Below are positions 53,455 through 64,000 of a stretch of DNA of 64,000 bases, in pieces. The position numbers and the translations under genes are program-made. Positions within the stretch are counted from its first letter, which is position 1. Each line of letters begins with the position of its first letter. Source of the stretch: Nephrocerus scutellatus (Eukaryota > Arthropoda > Insecta > Diptera > Pipunculidae); the NCBI GenBank assembly GCA_947095585.1, contig OX352762.1:30604669-30668668 (forward strand). The letters run 5' to 3'. The notes below the pieces were generated by a model that searched no databases, was not told the origin of the DNA, and saw only the letters and a program-made list of their open reading frames with translations.

Positions 53455-55625
53455 TCATGTCATGTTGAGGATTTTCGGGTTCATTACTCGTTTAAGATTT
53501 TTATTTCCTTTAGTTTGTCTGCTTCTTTGAGTGCTTTTTCATTTCAGCCTTGCCTCTCTTTTCATTGTGTATTGGCTAGTGTTCGCTATGCACTGTATAG
53601 AGAAGTACAATGATTAAAACATGAACAAGGCATGTATTTTATATTTACTTATAAATACTTATACTTTTTGTTAAAAAAAAAATTTTTTTATGTGGAATCG
53701 ACTACATTTTAAATAAAAGTGTTAAGCTTTAAAACTTTTTTATTTTTTAATTTTATAGTTTTTAGTCTCAAAGCGCCACATGCTGCACTCGAAACATATA
53801 CACAACACGTGCAACACAGTCCTTTGCGTTATATATGTCATACCACGCTTGTTAAAGTTAAAAACGTGTATTGCCATCGAATGCAAGTATGTATACAAAA
53901 TTTTGAAAGCAATCGGTTCGGTAGAAAGAGGTGAAAAATGGATTGCAAGAGTAGTGGACTGTTTTGATCGGGATTAATCGGTTGTTTGTTGCTTTCGTTA
54001 TTAATCTTATTCCGTTCAACTAAAACTGAGCAGTCGTGAATTTTTCTTAATGAGCAATAACTAGAGTTCAAGTCCATAAAAAGTTGTTTACAATATGAAT
54101 GCAATTTTACAAATAAAATTAAAAAAACCCATGGATTTCAACTCTAAAAAACTTGCTTAAGCGATTGTTAGAGATAACTAATTTTTTTTTACCCTAAACC
54201 ACATTTTCAAAGGAGGTAAACAAATAATTTTGTAAGAGAAAAATTTAATAAAAAGCTATATATTTTAAAAATTAAACTTCAAAGAAAAAATGGTAAACAA
54301 ATTACACAGCAAAATCTTTTTCATATTAGTTTACTTAACGATAAGTAATGACTTGGCAATGTGAAATTCTATCAGAAAAATTAAACATTGCACCAAACGA
54401 TGATTGTATTGAGTATTTTGGGTGTAATCATTTTGTCATTCCGGAGAGATAAACTATACATGCGTACACATACCCACTACTGAAATAACAAACGACAAGC
54501 AGTCCGTTCTGTTACTACACTTTATGATGTTTGTTATTAACAAAATCTCAACTATTCACACACGTCTGGAATGTGCATTAAACTTACACAGAGGTTTGGG
54601 CAAGGTATTGTCACGACGCAAAGTGCACCGAGAGAAAGTGACATTGTTACTTAAGTGTTCTTTTGTCCGTAGTTGATAATGCGATTAAGCAGATGGAAAA
54701 TATGAAATTCAGCCATGCGTGGCCCAGCCCATTGGTTGTCTCTTGTGCACACATTTGGACGGGTCGACATGGATTAAATTGGACGTCGCCTGATGAACAA
54801 TTTCGCAATGAAACCTTTTTAGGCATGTCATTTCGATTGGTGTTTGGAAATAAGACATCTGAGAAAAGCTCCGCTCCAGCACATTGTGCTGTTTGGAGTG
54901 CTCGCAGACGCACTTAGCTAATAAAATAAAAATATCAAATAAAATAAACAAGAAAAATAATAAAAAAAACCTATGCTGCAGTATATGAACAAAAGCGCGC
55001 CAACGGATTACGATGAACGAAGGCGGTGTAAAATATTGTGGAATTTTTATCCAGCAGTCGCGCACCGATCGACTTGTCCGTGCGCGAATAAACAGCTGGC
55101 GTTGGCGACTATGCAATTTTTTTGAATTTGTCAAAATAACCCAAAACGTAGACGCAGAGTAAAGGGGTGGAATGGCTGCGAATTAAGTTTGAAGTTTGTC
55201 TCCTGTGTTTTTTCTTACGCAATGTTTATTGAAATGAAGTACCGCAAAACTGCGGAATGGGATGGGCTACTTACTGACTGCGTCCATACCACGCACAATT
55301 ACATTAAATCTGGTCGAATATAGCTTTTAAAGGTAATTTTTAAAATTAAAATAATAGGCTTATAAAAGCAGAAAAATATACAACCTGTTTGGTCTTCCAA
55401 AAGGTAGTAATATAGTTTAGTCTACGGACTTAGCAATGCCCTTACCCTAACTTATTTAAGCATAGTAAAAGTAAATAAAATAAATCCACAATTTGTTTTA
55501 TTTGTTGAAAAAAAAATTATTAGAAAAATAATGACAATGGCAATCGGTTGCATTATGAATTACTTGTTATTCAGTCTTCTATATTGGAAGTGACTCCAAA
55601 TATTTAAATTAAAATTAAAATTAAA
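53455..55625. other. non-coding stretch, nothing recognised
   Basis: Short ORFs (85-140 codons near 54650-55130, on overlapping strands) show no recognisable domain and skewed composition. None is supported. Confidence 0.4.
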
Positions 55626-55629
55626 AAAT

Positions 55630-55895
55630 TAAATTAAAATTGGACAGCATATTAAAATGTGGAGAGAACAATCGAGTAGAATTTTACGCTTCCAAAACCC
55701 AATGCTGTCACCTGTCATCCAAGCGAATTTTAAATCCAATGCCATTATCCATGAAGAACATTTGCATCGAGGAAACTAAAAAACTCGCAATTCTCGGTAT
55801 GTGCGTTAACGACAAGCTTCGTTGGAATGAAACTCTTCACTCGTGCGCAAATTATATAAAAAAAATTAAAACTGTAAAATAAAATAATAAATTCT
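55630..55895 (+). pseudogene. internally deleted LINE (RT block joined to 3' end)
   Basis: Reads ILKCGENNRVEFYASKTQCC, HLSSKRILNPMPLSM, IEETKKLAILGMCVNDKLRW, NETLHS, and then changes within a few bases to GCGCAAATTATATAAAAAAA, the extreme 3' end of the family. It is the same kind of shortened copy as 29985-30425 but with a different deletion endpoint. Confidence 0.8.
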
Positions 55896-55979
55896 TTTTT
55901 AAATTTTTTTTTGAGGTTTAAAAGCAGACTAAATACAGATAAAAAAGTAAATTGAATGCAAGGTACTTTGGATTTTTGT

Positions 55980-56790
55980 GATTTTTAAATTCTCTATATT
56001 AACTTCACGTGCACGTGGCTGGCTGGCTGGCTGGTCAGATTTCCTGATCAATTTTTAACCCACTTCCCATAGCCCGATTTTATTGAAATTTTGCACAAAT
56101 GTATATTTCCGGTGACAATACTTTCTTTTTAAATTTGGAAGTGATCGGGCCCCGGGTTCGTGGGGCTCCCATACAAATTTAAAATAAAAATAACCCGATT
56201 TTTTTTCACATTTTACACACATGTGTATACCCAATAACCAATACTTTTTCTAAAATTTGGTAGTTATCGGGAACCGGGTTCGGCCACAAGGCCCTTATAC
56301 ATTTTTTTAATTTCTTATAGTGGCATCAGATACCGTCGTACTTTAATGACTGTGTGCGGTGTGTGCTGCGCAGTCGGCTGCGCTGCATGGTTTTGGTAGT
56401 AGAGAGAGAGAGCTCACGCACAAATGAACCCAGTAAATGAAACGAGACATAAATGTGTTATGCTTAATTCAACTTACTTACTTATTTACTGAATTGTATT
56501 TTTATTGATGTCGTTTTTTGTTGTCGATATCAACTTACAGATAGAACAACAAGTTTTCACAATATTCTGTCATTTCGCGTTTTCATAAATTAGTTCAGAG
56601 CAGTCAAAGAGTTCTCAAGATAAATGCTCGTGTTTCTTATTTGCTCAGAGTATGAGCGTGCTCAGAATAAAATGATCTGAGCATTTTCAAATTTGACATC
56701 TGATGTCAAATGTTCTTTCGATCATTTTCTCCTACAATAAAAAAAAAACAACCCATAAAAATTTAAATTTTTCTTGTAAATTCTCTAATC
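55980..56790 (-). repeat. family A, left half of a head-to-head pair
   Basis: Ends TTTAAATTCTCTATATTAAC, then CTTCACGTGCACGTGGCTGG and two units (GTGATCGGGCCCCGGGTTCG). The leader (CTGCGCAGTCGGCTGCG, GAACCCAGTAAATGAAACGA) continues through the segment shared with 22868-23220 to the junction module (AACAACCCATAAAAATTTAA at 56750). Confidence 0.78.
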
Positions 56791-57975
56791 GGGGATACAC
56801 ACACACACACACACACACACTGCGTGCTCGTTTCGTGGCAAAATCATCCACCAAATGACGCAGCGGCAGCGAACAGCGCTGCTCACAAAGCACAGAGCTC
56901 AGACTTTGCCGTGATCTGATGCGATATAGCGATATTTAAGAATTGTATATTGGGGTCCCCAAGGGGCCGATCGCTCCAAATTTTTACAAAAAGTGTTTTC
57001 CATCGAAGCCACACATGTGTACAAAATTTAAAGCAAATCGGGTAAATTTTGTAAAATATTTGTATGGGAGCCCCCCGACCCCGCGGCCCGAGGGGCCTCA
57101 AATTTTAATAGAAAATGTTGTCATGGGAGATATACATGGAGATATACTTTGTGAAATGGCATTAATAATGATTGTGCAAGTCGGAGTAATGTATATTGAT
57201 GCTTGAGAAATTATGTGAATGTGAAATTTATAAGGGCCTTGCGGCCGAACCCGGGGCCCGATCACTACCAAATTTTAGAAAAGGTATTGTTTCTTAAGTA
57301 TACACATGTGTGTAAAATTTTAAAAAAATCGGGTGACTTTTTTTTTAAATTTGTATGGGAGCCCCACGAACCCGGGGCCCGATCACTTCCAAATTTTAAA
57401 AGAAAGTATTGTCACCGGAAATAAACAAGTGTACAAAATTCAAAATTCAGGAAAATCGGACTTTAGAAAGTGCGTTAAAAATTGATAATAAAAAAAATTG
57501 TATGGGAGCCCCCCAACCCCGGGGCCCGATCGTTTCAAAAATTTTACAAAAAATGTTGTCCATCGGAGATACACATGCGTATAAAATTTGAAGAAAATCG
57601 GGACTTTTTTCATTAAATTTGTATGGGTGCCCCTGGAGATAGGGGCCCGAACACTTCCAAATTTTTACAGAAAGTGTTGTCCATCAAAGATACACATGCG
57701 TATAAAATTTGAAGAAAATCGGGTACATTTTTTAAAAATTTTGTATGGGAGCCAAGTTCCAAGGGAATATACATGTGTGCAAAATTTCAATAAAATCGGG
57801 CTGTAGGAAGTGGGTTAAAAATTGATCACAAGATTTGGCCAGCCAGCCAGCCAGCCACGGGCAAGTGAAGTTAATATAGAGAATTTAAAAATAACCCAGG
57901 ATCGAGGGGCTCCCATATCAATTTCTGCGATTAGAGAATTTAGATGAAAAATTTTTTGGGTTGTTTTTTTTTTAA
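56775..57975 (+). repeat. family A, right half of a head-to-head pair
   Basis: Starts AAATTCTCTAATCGGGG, a (CA)n tract (56799-56820), leader and one unit. Then comes GCATTAATAATGATTGTGCA (as at 63412), then an array with GGGCCCGATC at 57256, 57376, about 57523 and a variant at about 57644 (periods about 121, 147 and 121). The end block is GGGCTGTAGGAAGTGGGTTA, CAGC repeats and GAAGTTAATATAGAGAATTT (57867-57886). A further junction module, reversed, reaches 57975. Confidence 0.8.
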
Positions 57976-58179
57976 CTTAAATATTTAAGTCATCATTAAC
58001 AGCATCGCAACAATTTTTATTTATTTTTTAACAGTTCTAGATGCTATAAATCTACCACATATGTTATTTTGTACCTTTTAGGGGCCTATTTATATTTCAA
58101 TAAAAACATTTTTTTAAAAATATTTTTTTATTTTATTTTATACTTTTTAGTTTTTAATAAAACAAAAAAATAAAAGAAC

Positions 58180-58395
58180 GTAAAATATTTAAAAACCCCA
58201 CTAAAGATCCTTTGAAAAGTCCTAAATACCCTCTCAAAACGCCCGCAAGAACACCTCAAGACCCTCTCAAGACTGCATCAAGACCCTCTTCACAACCCTT
58301 TTAGACCCCTACAGACCCACACAATGCCCCTAAAAGACCGCCCTTAGACTCCATCAAGAGGTCTTCAAGAAACTACTCAAGACCCTCTCAAAACC
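58180..58395 (+). repeat. degenerate C/A-rich short-period repeat
   Basis: Recurrent AAGACCCTCTCAA, CATCAAGACCCTCTTC, TTAGACCCCTACAGACCC at irregular intervals of roughly 10-20 bases. G is rare on the plus strand. Unlike any other part of the window. Confidence 0.65.
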
Positions 58396-59320
58396 CCATT
58401 GGAATTCTAATCATTTGCTTTTACTTTTTCTTTAAAAAAATGAAATTCAGCAAAGGCAAACAAAGAATAAACTGCCCTCTTCTCGCCCACACATGCCCTA
58501 CAATCCCATGCTCTACAAACATTACGAGTTCGTAACGAATTTGATTTTTTTTTTCAAATGGAAATCATGTCGAATATAAGATAAGCCATTTGTGATAAAA
58601 AATTATTTCTAATATTTATGATGCAGCTGGTTTTATCGCACACATAAACTTATCAGCAAGATGAAATTAAATTTATTTCACATTAATGCCAAAGAGAAAA
58701 TCTAAAAGTTTTTGCATATGAAACTGGCAAAAACGCTTTTTGTTTCTGATAAAACTTTTCAACCGCCTTAACATATTTGCCCATGCAAATTGGTAAACGG
58801 AAATAAAAATAAAATCGGAACAACTAAAACGATAAAACGATGGAAATGTACACTGCGAAGCAATTTTAATTCAAGTAAAGATAAAAGCGTATAAAACTGA
58901 GTTTGGTGCAAGGTTAGTTTGTTGATATCAACACAGGGTGGATGAGAATTGATTTTTACTTGGGAAAGAGAAGGTATTTAAACATTAAAAACGATGTGAA
59001 AGAATGTCTTCGTGGGTGTTGTAGATTACACCGTTGCCGTCACCTAATGTAAGCTTTAGTTTTGATTGAAACTATTGGCAGGCTATCGAATTAAAAATCT
59101 TTGTAGATGTTGGTCAGGCATAAAAGCTAAGACCCAAGTTCAAACGAATATAATTCAGCATTCAATATTGTTTAACAAATATTGAGGAATGTTCTGTAGC
59201 TTAGTTTAACAGTTAAATTTAAATAAGAACATGCTAAATATTTTTTTTCGCAATATTTTTATTTACATCGTGCATGACTATCTGAGTGTCGAATTCTATT
59301 GGTTAGATAAAATCTTCTTT
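58396..59320. other. non-coding stretch, nothing recognised
   Basis: AT-rich; no ORF or repeat match seen. Confidence 0.4.
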
Positions 59321-59324
59321 AAAT

Positions 59325-59465
59325 TTTCTTTATTAACTCCACGTGCCTGTGTGTTTGTTTGTGGCTGGCTGGCCAATTCTTGTGATTAATTTTTAACCCA
59401 CTTCCTAGAGCTCGATTTTATTCAAACACACAAGTGTATATCCGATGACAACACGATGACAACAC
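59325..59465 (-). repeat. family A end fragment
   Basis: TTTAAATTTTCTTTATTAAC, GGCTGGCTGG, TTTTTAACCCACTTCC and CTCGATTTTATTCAAACAC are followed by only part of a unit. Confidence 0.65.
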
Positions 59466-59567
59466 TGTCTACACTGTACCCCGGGTACAGTTTGCAAAAA
59501 GAACTCCAAACCAAAACCACGAGAGAGAAATTTTAATTTTACCCTGCAAATCGAAAGAGCTAATAGA

Positions 59568-60310
59568 CTGATAAAAAAAAACCATAAAAATTAAAATTTT
59601 TCATGTAAATTCTCTAATAGGAGATGGGTTTGTGTTAAAATTTGAAGAAAATCGAGCTAATTTTTAAAAAAATTATATGTGCACCCTTCGGGCCTCAGAG
59701 CCCGTTACCTCCAAAAACTTTACCAAAAATTTTGTCCATCGGACATACACACGTATATATTTAAAAAAATCGGGTTGATTTTTTTTAAAAAAATTTTGGG
59801 GCCCAATGACCCAAAATTTTTACAAAAAGTGTTTTTCATCGGAGATACATACGTATATAAAATTTGAAGAAAATCGGGTTAATTTTTTTTTTAAATTGTG
59901 GGGCCCCGAGAACCCGGGGCCGGGGGTCTCCACAATTTTTACAAAAAGTGTTTTCTATCGGAGATACACGCGTGTATAAAATTTGAAGAAAATCGGGTTA
60001 ATTTTTTTTAAAAAAAATTTATGGGGCCCCACGAACTCGGGGCCCGGGGTCCCCAAAATGTTTACAAAAAGTGTTGTCCATCGGAGATACATGTGTGTAT
60101 AAAATTTAAAGAAAATCGTGCTAATTTTTAAAAATTTTATATGGGCCCCGAATTTTAAGAGAAAGTTTTGTCTCCGAAAATACACAAGTGCGCAAAATTT
60201 CAATAAAATCGGGCTTTGGAAAACGGGTTAAAAATTGATCGCAAGATTCCACGACAAACAGACCGACCGGCGACAGACAGAGGTGCCACCGGCAAGCGAA
60301 TTTAAAAATC
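59568..60310 (+). repeat. family A array
   Basis: The junction module (AACCATAAAAATTAAAATTT, 59580) leads into AAATTCTCTAATAGGAGAT, then about six units (GTTTTCTATCGGAGATACAC, GGGGCCCCACGAACTCGGGG) and the end block GGGCTTTGGAAAACGGGTTA. The CAGC block and the TAGAGAATTT end are replaced by CGACAGACAGAGGTGCCACC. Confidence 0.75.
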
Positions 60311-60644
60311 TCTGATCGGAGATTCGATTTTGTGGTGGAATTTCCCATACGGTGGTGAAAAAATAGCAGCCACAGCGCAAGGCTGGAGCGACGTATACAC
60401 AACGACGTACAAAGTACCACTAAAATTCTTTCTTTTGAGTTGAGTTAAGCTGTAAAGCAGTGTGAGTGCGTAACCAGTTCTTCATATACTCGTAATATTG
60501 TACAAAACACAAATTAAGAATGCAGTCACACAACTGAGTGTACAACACATTTCAATTGCGAAACCATTCAGTTTTGTATAAAAATATTTATTCCACTTCC
60601 TCTTGATATCTCTATACTCTCTGCTTCAACAGAACAACAAAACA

Positions 60645-60918
60645 ACCCTAATCGTAAAGCAAGCAGCGCTGCTTACAGCGCATCATCTCATCAGCGCACA
60701 CAGAAAACAGTCATTATAGTATGACATGATCTGATGCCGCAAAATGGAAAAATTTGTATTGGAGCCCCTGGTCCCGCAGCCCGATCTCTCTGAAATCGGG
60801 CTTTGGGAAGTGGGTTAAAAATTGATGAAAAAATCTGACGAGCCAGCCAGCCAGCCACGGGCACGCGAAGTTAATATAATAATAATAATAAAGTTAAAAT
60901 AGAGAATTTAAAAATTAC
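60645..60918 (+). repeat. family A, minimal copy (leader, partial unit and end)
   Basis: AAGCAAGCAGCGCTGC, CAGTCATTATAGTATGACAT, one GTATTGGAGCCCCTGGTCCC, the end block GGGCTTTGGGAAGTGGGTTA, CAGCCAGCCAGCC, then GAAGTTAATATAATAATAAT...TAGAGAATTTAAA. The terminal sequence is split by an inserted (TAA)n run. Confidence 0.78.
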
Positions 60919-62265
60919 CCTTCCTTTTTGGCTTTGCCGCAGTCGGGTAAAAATAATGCTGAGTGAACGACAGGCAATCAGCTGAAAACAGGTCGTACAC
61001 TTCAGTTCAAGTGGAAAATTATTGTTGTATTGCAATGATTTGCAAGTAAAGTGCAAATTATAGGAATTCAACAATAATTATCTAATGTTTTTTTTGGAAG
61101 ACATTCGCAACAGATTCAAAAGCGACAAATTTTAAAAGTCTACAATGGCTTGGTTACGATGTCCCAAATTTTATAATCCCACATTTAAAAACGATCTCAA
61201 AACATCTCTCTTCTCTTTGCCCCAGATTACTCATGACGACAACTCTGTTCCTAGCATATACTCTTGCATTTTACAGCAAACTCGCGTTATATGGTAACCT
61301 CGCATTCATTATATAGCAAACTCTGCTACACATGAAACAAAAAAATATCACTACTTGTTTTTTATCACTCAACTTTGATGACGCAATTCAAAAGCACTGA
61401 TTATTACAAAAGAATCAGCTTATACTACATTTAACGTTAATGAAGAGAAAAAAAACCGACCATATACTTACTGTATATCCATGTGCAAACCTAATCCCAA
61501 CCGCAAAATAAAATTGATGAGTGCAAAATTCAAAGAATTTGTGTTTATGTAAAATGTTTAAGCAAGCAAACAACATCGAAACGTACCTGAAATAATACCC
61601 CGCGCTGGAAACGGGAACTAACTTTTTCGTTGAAATTTATTGACGTCTCAAATGAGTGTGCATTTGGCTGTAAATAAATTAAGAAGAAGCAATAAATTAG
61701 TTCCAGTGTATAAAACAACAACGAACAAGCAAAAAAAGGACAACATTTGTCAGTTTCGCAGTTTTTGACAAAGTATCTTTTCGCATGCAGTCTGGTCGTC
61801 GTGCTATGCCCGGCGCAGTAATAAAATATATGCAAATTTTTAAAGCTTATACCATGCATACAGTCTTCCTAATAACACAACAACAAAAATAGTAAAAGCG
61901 AAAAAAAGTCAATCCAAATATTTCGCAATCACCAGACATTATACCCCGCCGACTCGTATTACTTAAATAAAGCCACTTGAAGGCAGAAAGACTTTGGACG
62001 AATTTACAACTCGACTATGCAGCGAAAGAGACAACTGATTCAAATTAAGAAAAGACAAAAAAGTACAGAAGTGGGGTATGGGCGGCGATTTAAATAAGTT
62101 ATCTTTTAAGATTCTGAACAGAGTGTTAAATATGTAGATGTAAATTATACGGAAGTCAACTGTCGAAAGCAGCCTTTAGAAGTTTGCTCCCGTAGTCGAA
62201 TTTCATCCATATGTGTTACAAACAGAAACAAGAAAGTACACACTGTTTTTTAAGGTCAAAAATTA
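60919..62265. other. non-coding stretch, nothing recognised
   Basis: No ORF over 105 codons and no domain or repeat family seen. Confidence 0.4.
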
Positions 62266-62269
62266 AATT

Positions 62270-62670
62270 AATTAAATCAAATTAATTTCATTTTTACACG
62301 CATCACACGCATCACACGCTCCTCACAAAATTTCAGTCCTCTACGTCATGCGAAAGGGGGTTAAAAAGAACTGAAAAAACGAGAAACAAACGTCGCATAC
62401 AAACGTCACAAGCGGGATATAAAAAATGCTATTTGAGACTTAGGCACTCACAACATTTTAGCTCTCTAGGTCGTGTGGAAGGTGGTTAAAAAGGACCTCA
62501 AAGAAGTCGAAAAAAATTCAACCCATCACACGCGCCTAAATGCTATTTGGGACTGCTCAAATAATTTCAGATTTCTAGGTCGTGTGGAAGGTGGTTAAAA
62601 GGAATGAGTTAAAAGTAGTCGAAAATGCAGACCAAAAGGGGTGAAGTCAAGTTAAATAAAAGTTTTTTTA
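62270..62670 (-). repeat. family B tandem repeat
   Basis: About three units with CACGCATCACACGCATCACA, CAAAATTTCAGTCCTC, GTCGTGTGGAAGGTGGTTAA, AAAGGACCTCAAAGAAGTCG. Ends at CAAGTTAAATAAAAGTTTTT (62647). Confidence 0.82.
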
Positions 62671-63006
62671 ACAAATTAAATAAATAAAACTCTTAACTAG
62701 TTTATGTGCGCAACTAGACATTGTTATAGATTAGATCAACTTCTAAAAATGCGAGTTATAAAAAAAAATGTTAGCTTTTTAACATGTCTGATTTCATAAC
62801 GGTGCCTTACATGTATATGAATACTACCCACATTATTGAAGTCCTTTTAATTTGTTTAAAGACACATCAAAAACATTTCTTTCTATTAAGAATTTATATA
62901 AACAAAATAAATAGTAAAACTCCGAATTCCTCGCAAAACAACAGTCTCATCATACATTGGATTAATCATCAATGGCAACCATGTTTCTTACACAATTTTG
63001 CTAAAC

Positions 63007-63205
63007 TAATTCACTTATATATGTGGGCGCTGTGGCTCAGTGGAAATGCGCATGGCTACTGAGCAGGAGGTTCGTGGTTCGAATCCCAGTAACACCAAAA
63101 GTATTTTTCACGGTGTCCCACCTCTCGCGAATATCTGACAAACGTTCCGAGAGTAATAACTTGTCACGGAACGCGCCGAATATTATATATTTTTAATTCA
63201 CTTAT
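63007..63205 (+). mobile_element. tRNA-derived SINE, copy 2, with perfect 12-bp target duplication
   Basis: Element 63019-63193 between identical repeats TAATTCACTTAT (63007-63018 and 63194-63205). A box TGGCTCAGTGG (63033-63043), B box GGTTCGAATCC (63076-63086). The body matches copy 1 (AACACCAAAAGTATTTTTCA, CGGTGTCCCACCTCTCGCGAAT, AACTTGTCACGGAA) but lacks about 110 bases before CGCGCCGAATATT. The target duplication has no mismatches, so insertion is relatively recent. Confidence 0.94.
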
Positions 63206-63404
63206 TCATAAAGTAACATTATTTTATATAATGTACTGAAATGTGCAAACTTACCAACAGAGCGCCGGGCACCACTTTTACCCTAAACAGTACGATGCAT
63301 CTCGCGACAGATCATATTGTTCTTTGGATTGAGTTATGTAGTGCGAAGTTTTTCCCCAGAAAATCATCTGAAACAAAGCCCGATAGAAATATTTTCTGTG
63401 GGTT

Positions 63405-64000
63405 GTAGATGGCATTAATAATGATTGCGTAAGTCGGAGTAATGTAAATATATTGATGCTTAAGAAATGATGTGAAACCGAAATTTTCTGTTTTCGTTCA
63501 TTATTAGAAATAATGACATTATTAATAACCGTGTAAGTGCCGAGTTAAAAATATGGCGACGCAAACTCGTACTGCTTCCATGAACAGGCAGAATAGATTT
63601 TGCAATCAAAATCCACCAAAACAAGCAGCGCAGCCGACTGCGCAGCACACACCGCACACAGTCATTAAAGTACGACGGTATCTGATGCCACTATATGATA
63701 TTTAAAAAAATGTATAAGAGCCTTGCGGCCGAACCCGGGGCCCGATCACTACCAAATTTTAGAAAAAGGTATATAGATATTGTTTATTGGGTATACACAT
63801 GTGTGTAAAATTTGAAAAAAAATCGGGTAATTTTTATTTTAAATTTGTATGGGAGCCCCACGAGCCCGGGGGAAAGTATTGTCGCCGGAAATACACATGT
63901 GTACTAAATTTCAGGAAAATCGGGCTTTAGGAAGTGCTTTTAAAATTAATAATTAAAAAAAAAAAATTGTATGGGAGCCCCCCGATCGCTTCAAAAATTT
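63405..64000 (+). repeat. family A, running off the window
   Basis: Starts with the single-copy leader GGCATTAATAATGATTGCGT, which is the reverse complement of 22285-22560 and includes the short ORF MATQTRTASMNRQNRFCNQN at 63553. Then come CAAGCAGCGCAGCCGACTGC and units with CCCGGGGCCCGATCACTACC. The right end is outside the window. Confidence 0.8.

Noticed and set aside
54647..55134. ORFs of 84-141 codons on both strands
   Set aside because: They overlap on opposite strands, have no domain or splice support, and the amino-acid composition follows base composition.

Overview
The window is eukaryotic nuclear DNA that is AT-rich, gene-poor and crowded with degraded transposable elements. Mariner, Tc1-like, hAT, Helitron and non-LTR remnants occur together with a cytochrome b fragment that uses the invertebrate mitochondrial code and one exon of a synaptic scaffold gene. 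This points to an insect, most likely a higher fly. A tephritid would fit, but that is inference. I see no bacterial or phage genes, no CRISPR array and no operon.

Only one stretch looks like an ordinary host gene: a short 5' coding exon on the minus strand (24813-24983) that resembles the N terminus of Shank/Prosap and ends in a textbook splice donor (AAG|GTAAGT). No later exon was recognised between it and position 1, so the left 24.8 kb is probably first-intron sequence and the right side upstream flank. A second ORF of interest (39705-40127) is intact for about 140 codons without a clear ATG and has an OB-fold, SSB-like layout. Its origin is unknown.

Layout, left to right. 1-7.5 kb: a decayed endonuclease/RT LINE (1.3-2.7 kb), then three arrays of a dispersed repeat (family A, roughly 120-bp units), one carrying a 252-bp MITE. 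7.5-10.6 kb: a jockey-like LINE interrupted by a mitochondrial cytochrome b insertion. 12.3-13.4 kb: Helitron helicase remnant with two Helitron-type 3' ends and a LINE tail. 15-18.6 kb: minus-strand LINE pieces and a second tandem repeat (family B). 19.4-21.6 kb: Tc1-like and hAT transposase pseudogenes. 21.6-23.6 kb: the most complete family A copy. 24.8 kb: the Shank-like exon. 26.3-28.2 kb: dispersed and tandem repeats, including a 118-bp repeat. 28.6-31.8 kb: family A arrays with a nested LINE. 34.9-37.2 kb: a mariner with a nearly complete transposase and unusually long inverted repeats of about 450-520 bp. 37.5-42.3 kb: LINE tails, the SSB-like ORF, another LINE and family A. 43.1-44.3 kb: a second Helitron remnant ending in CTAG|T and a tRNA-derived SINE with its target-site duplication. 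45.5-50.7 kb: family C and B repeats, a tRNA-like head, and a LINE nested in family B. 52.4-53.5 kb: a dead irritans-like mariner. 55.6-60.9 kb: LINE tail and head-to-head family A arrays. 62.3-64 kb: family B, a second SINE with a perfect 12-bp target duplication, and family A.

The genes do not form a pathway. What links the window is its transposition history: autonomous elements (mariner, Helitron, LINE) that are now mostly dead, the short non-autonomous families they may have moved, and nested insertions that allow relative dating.
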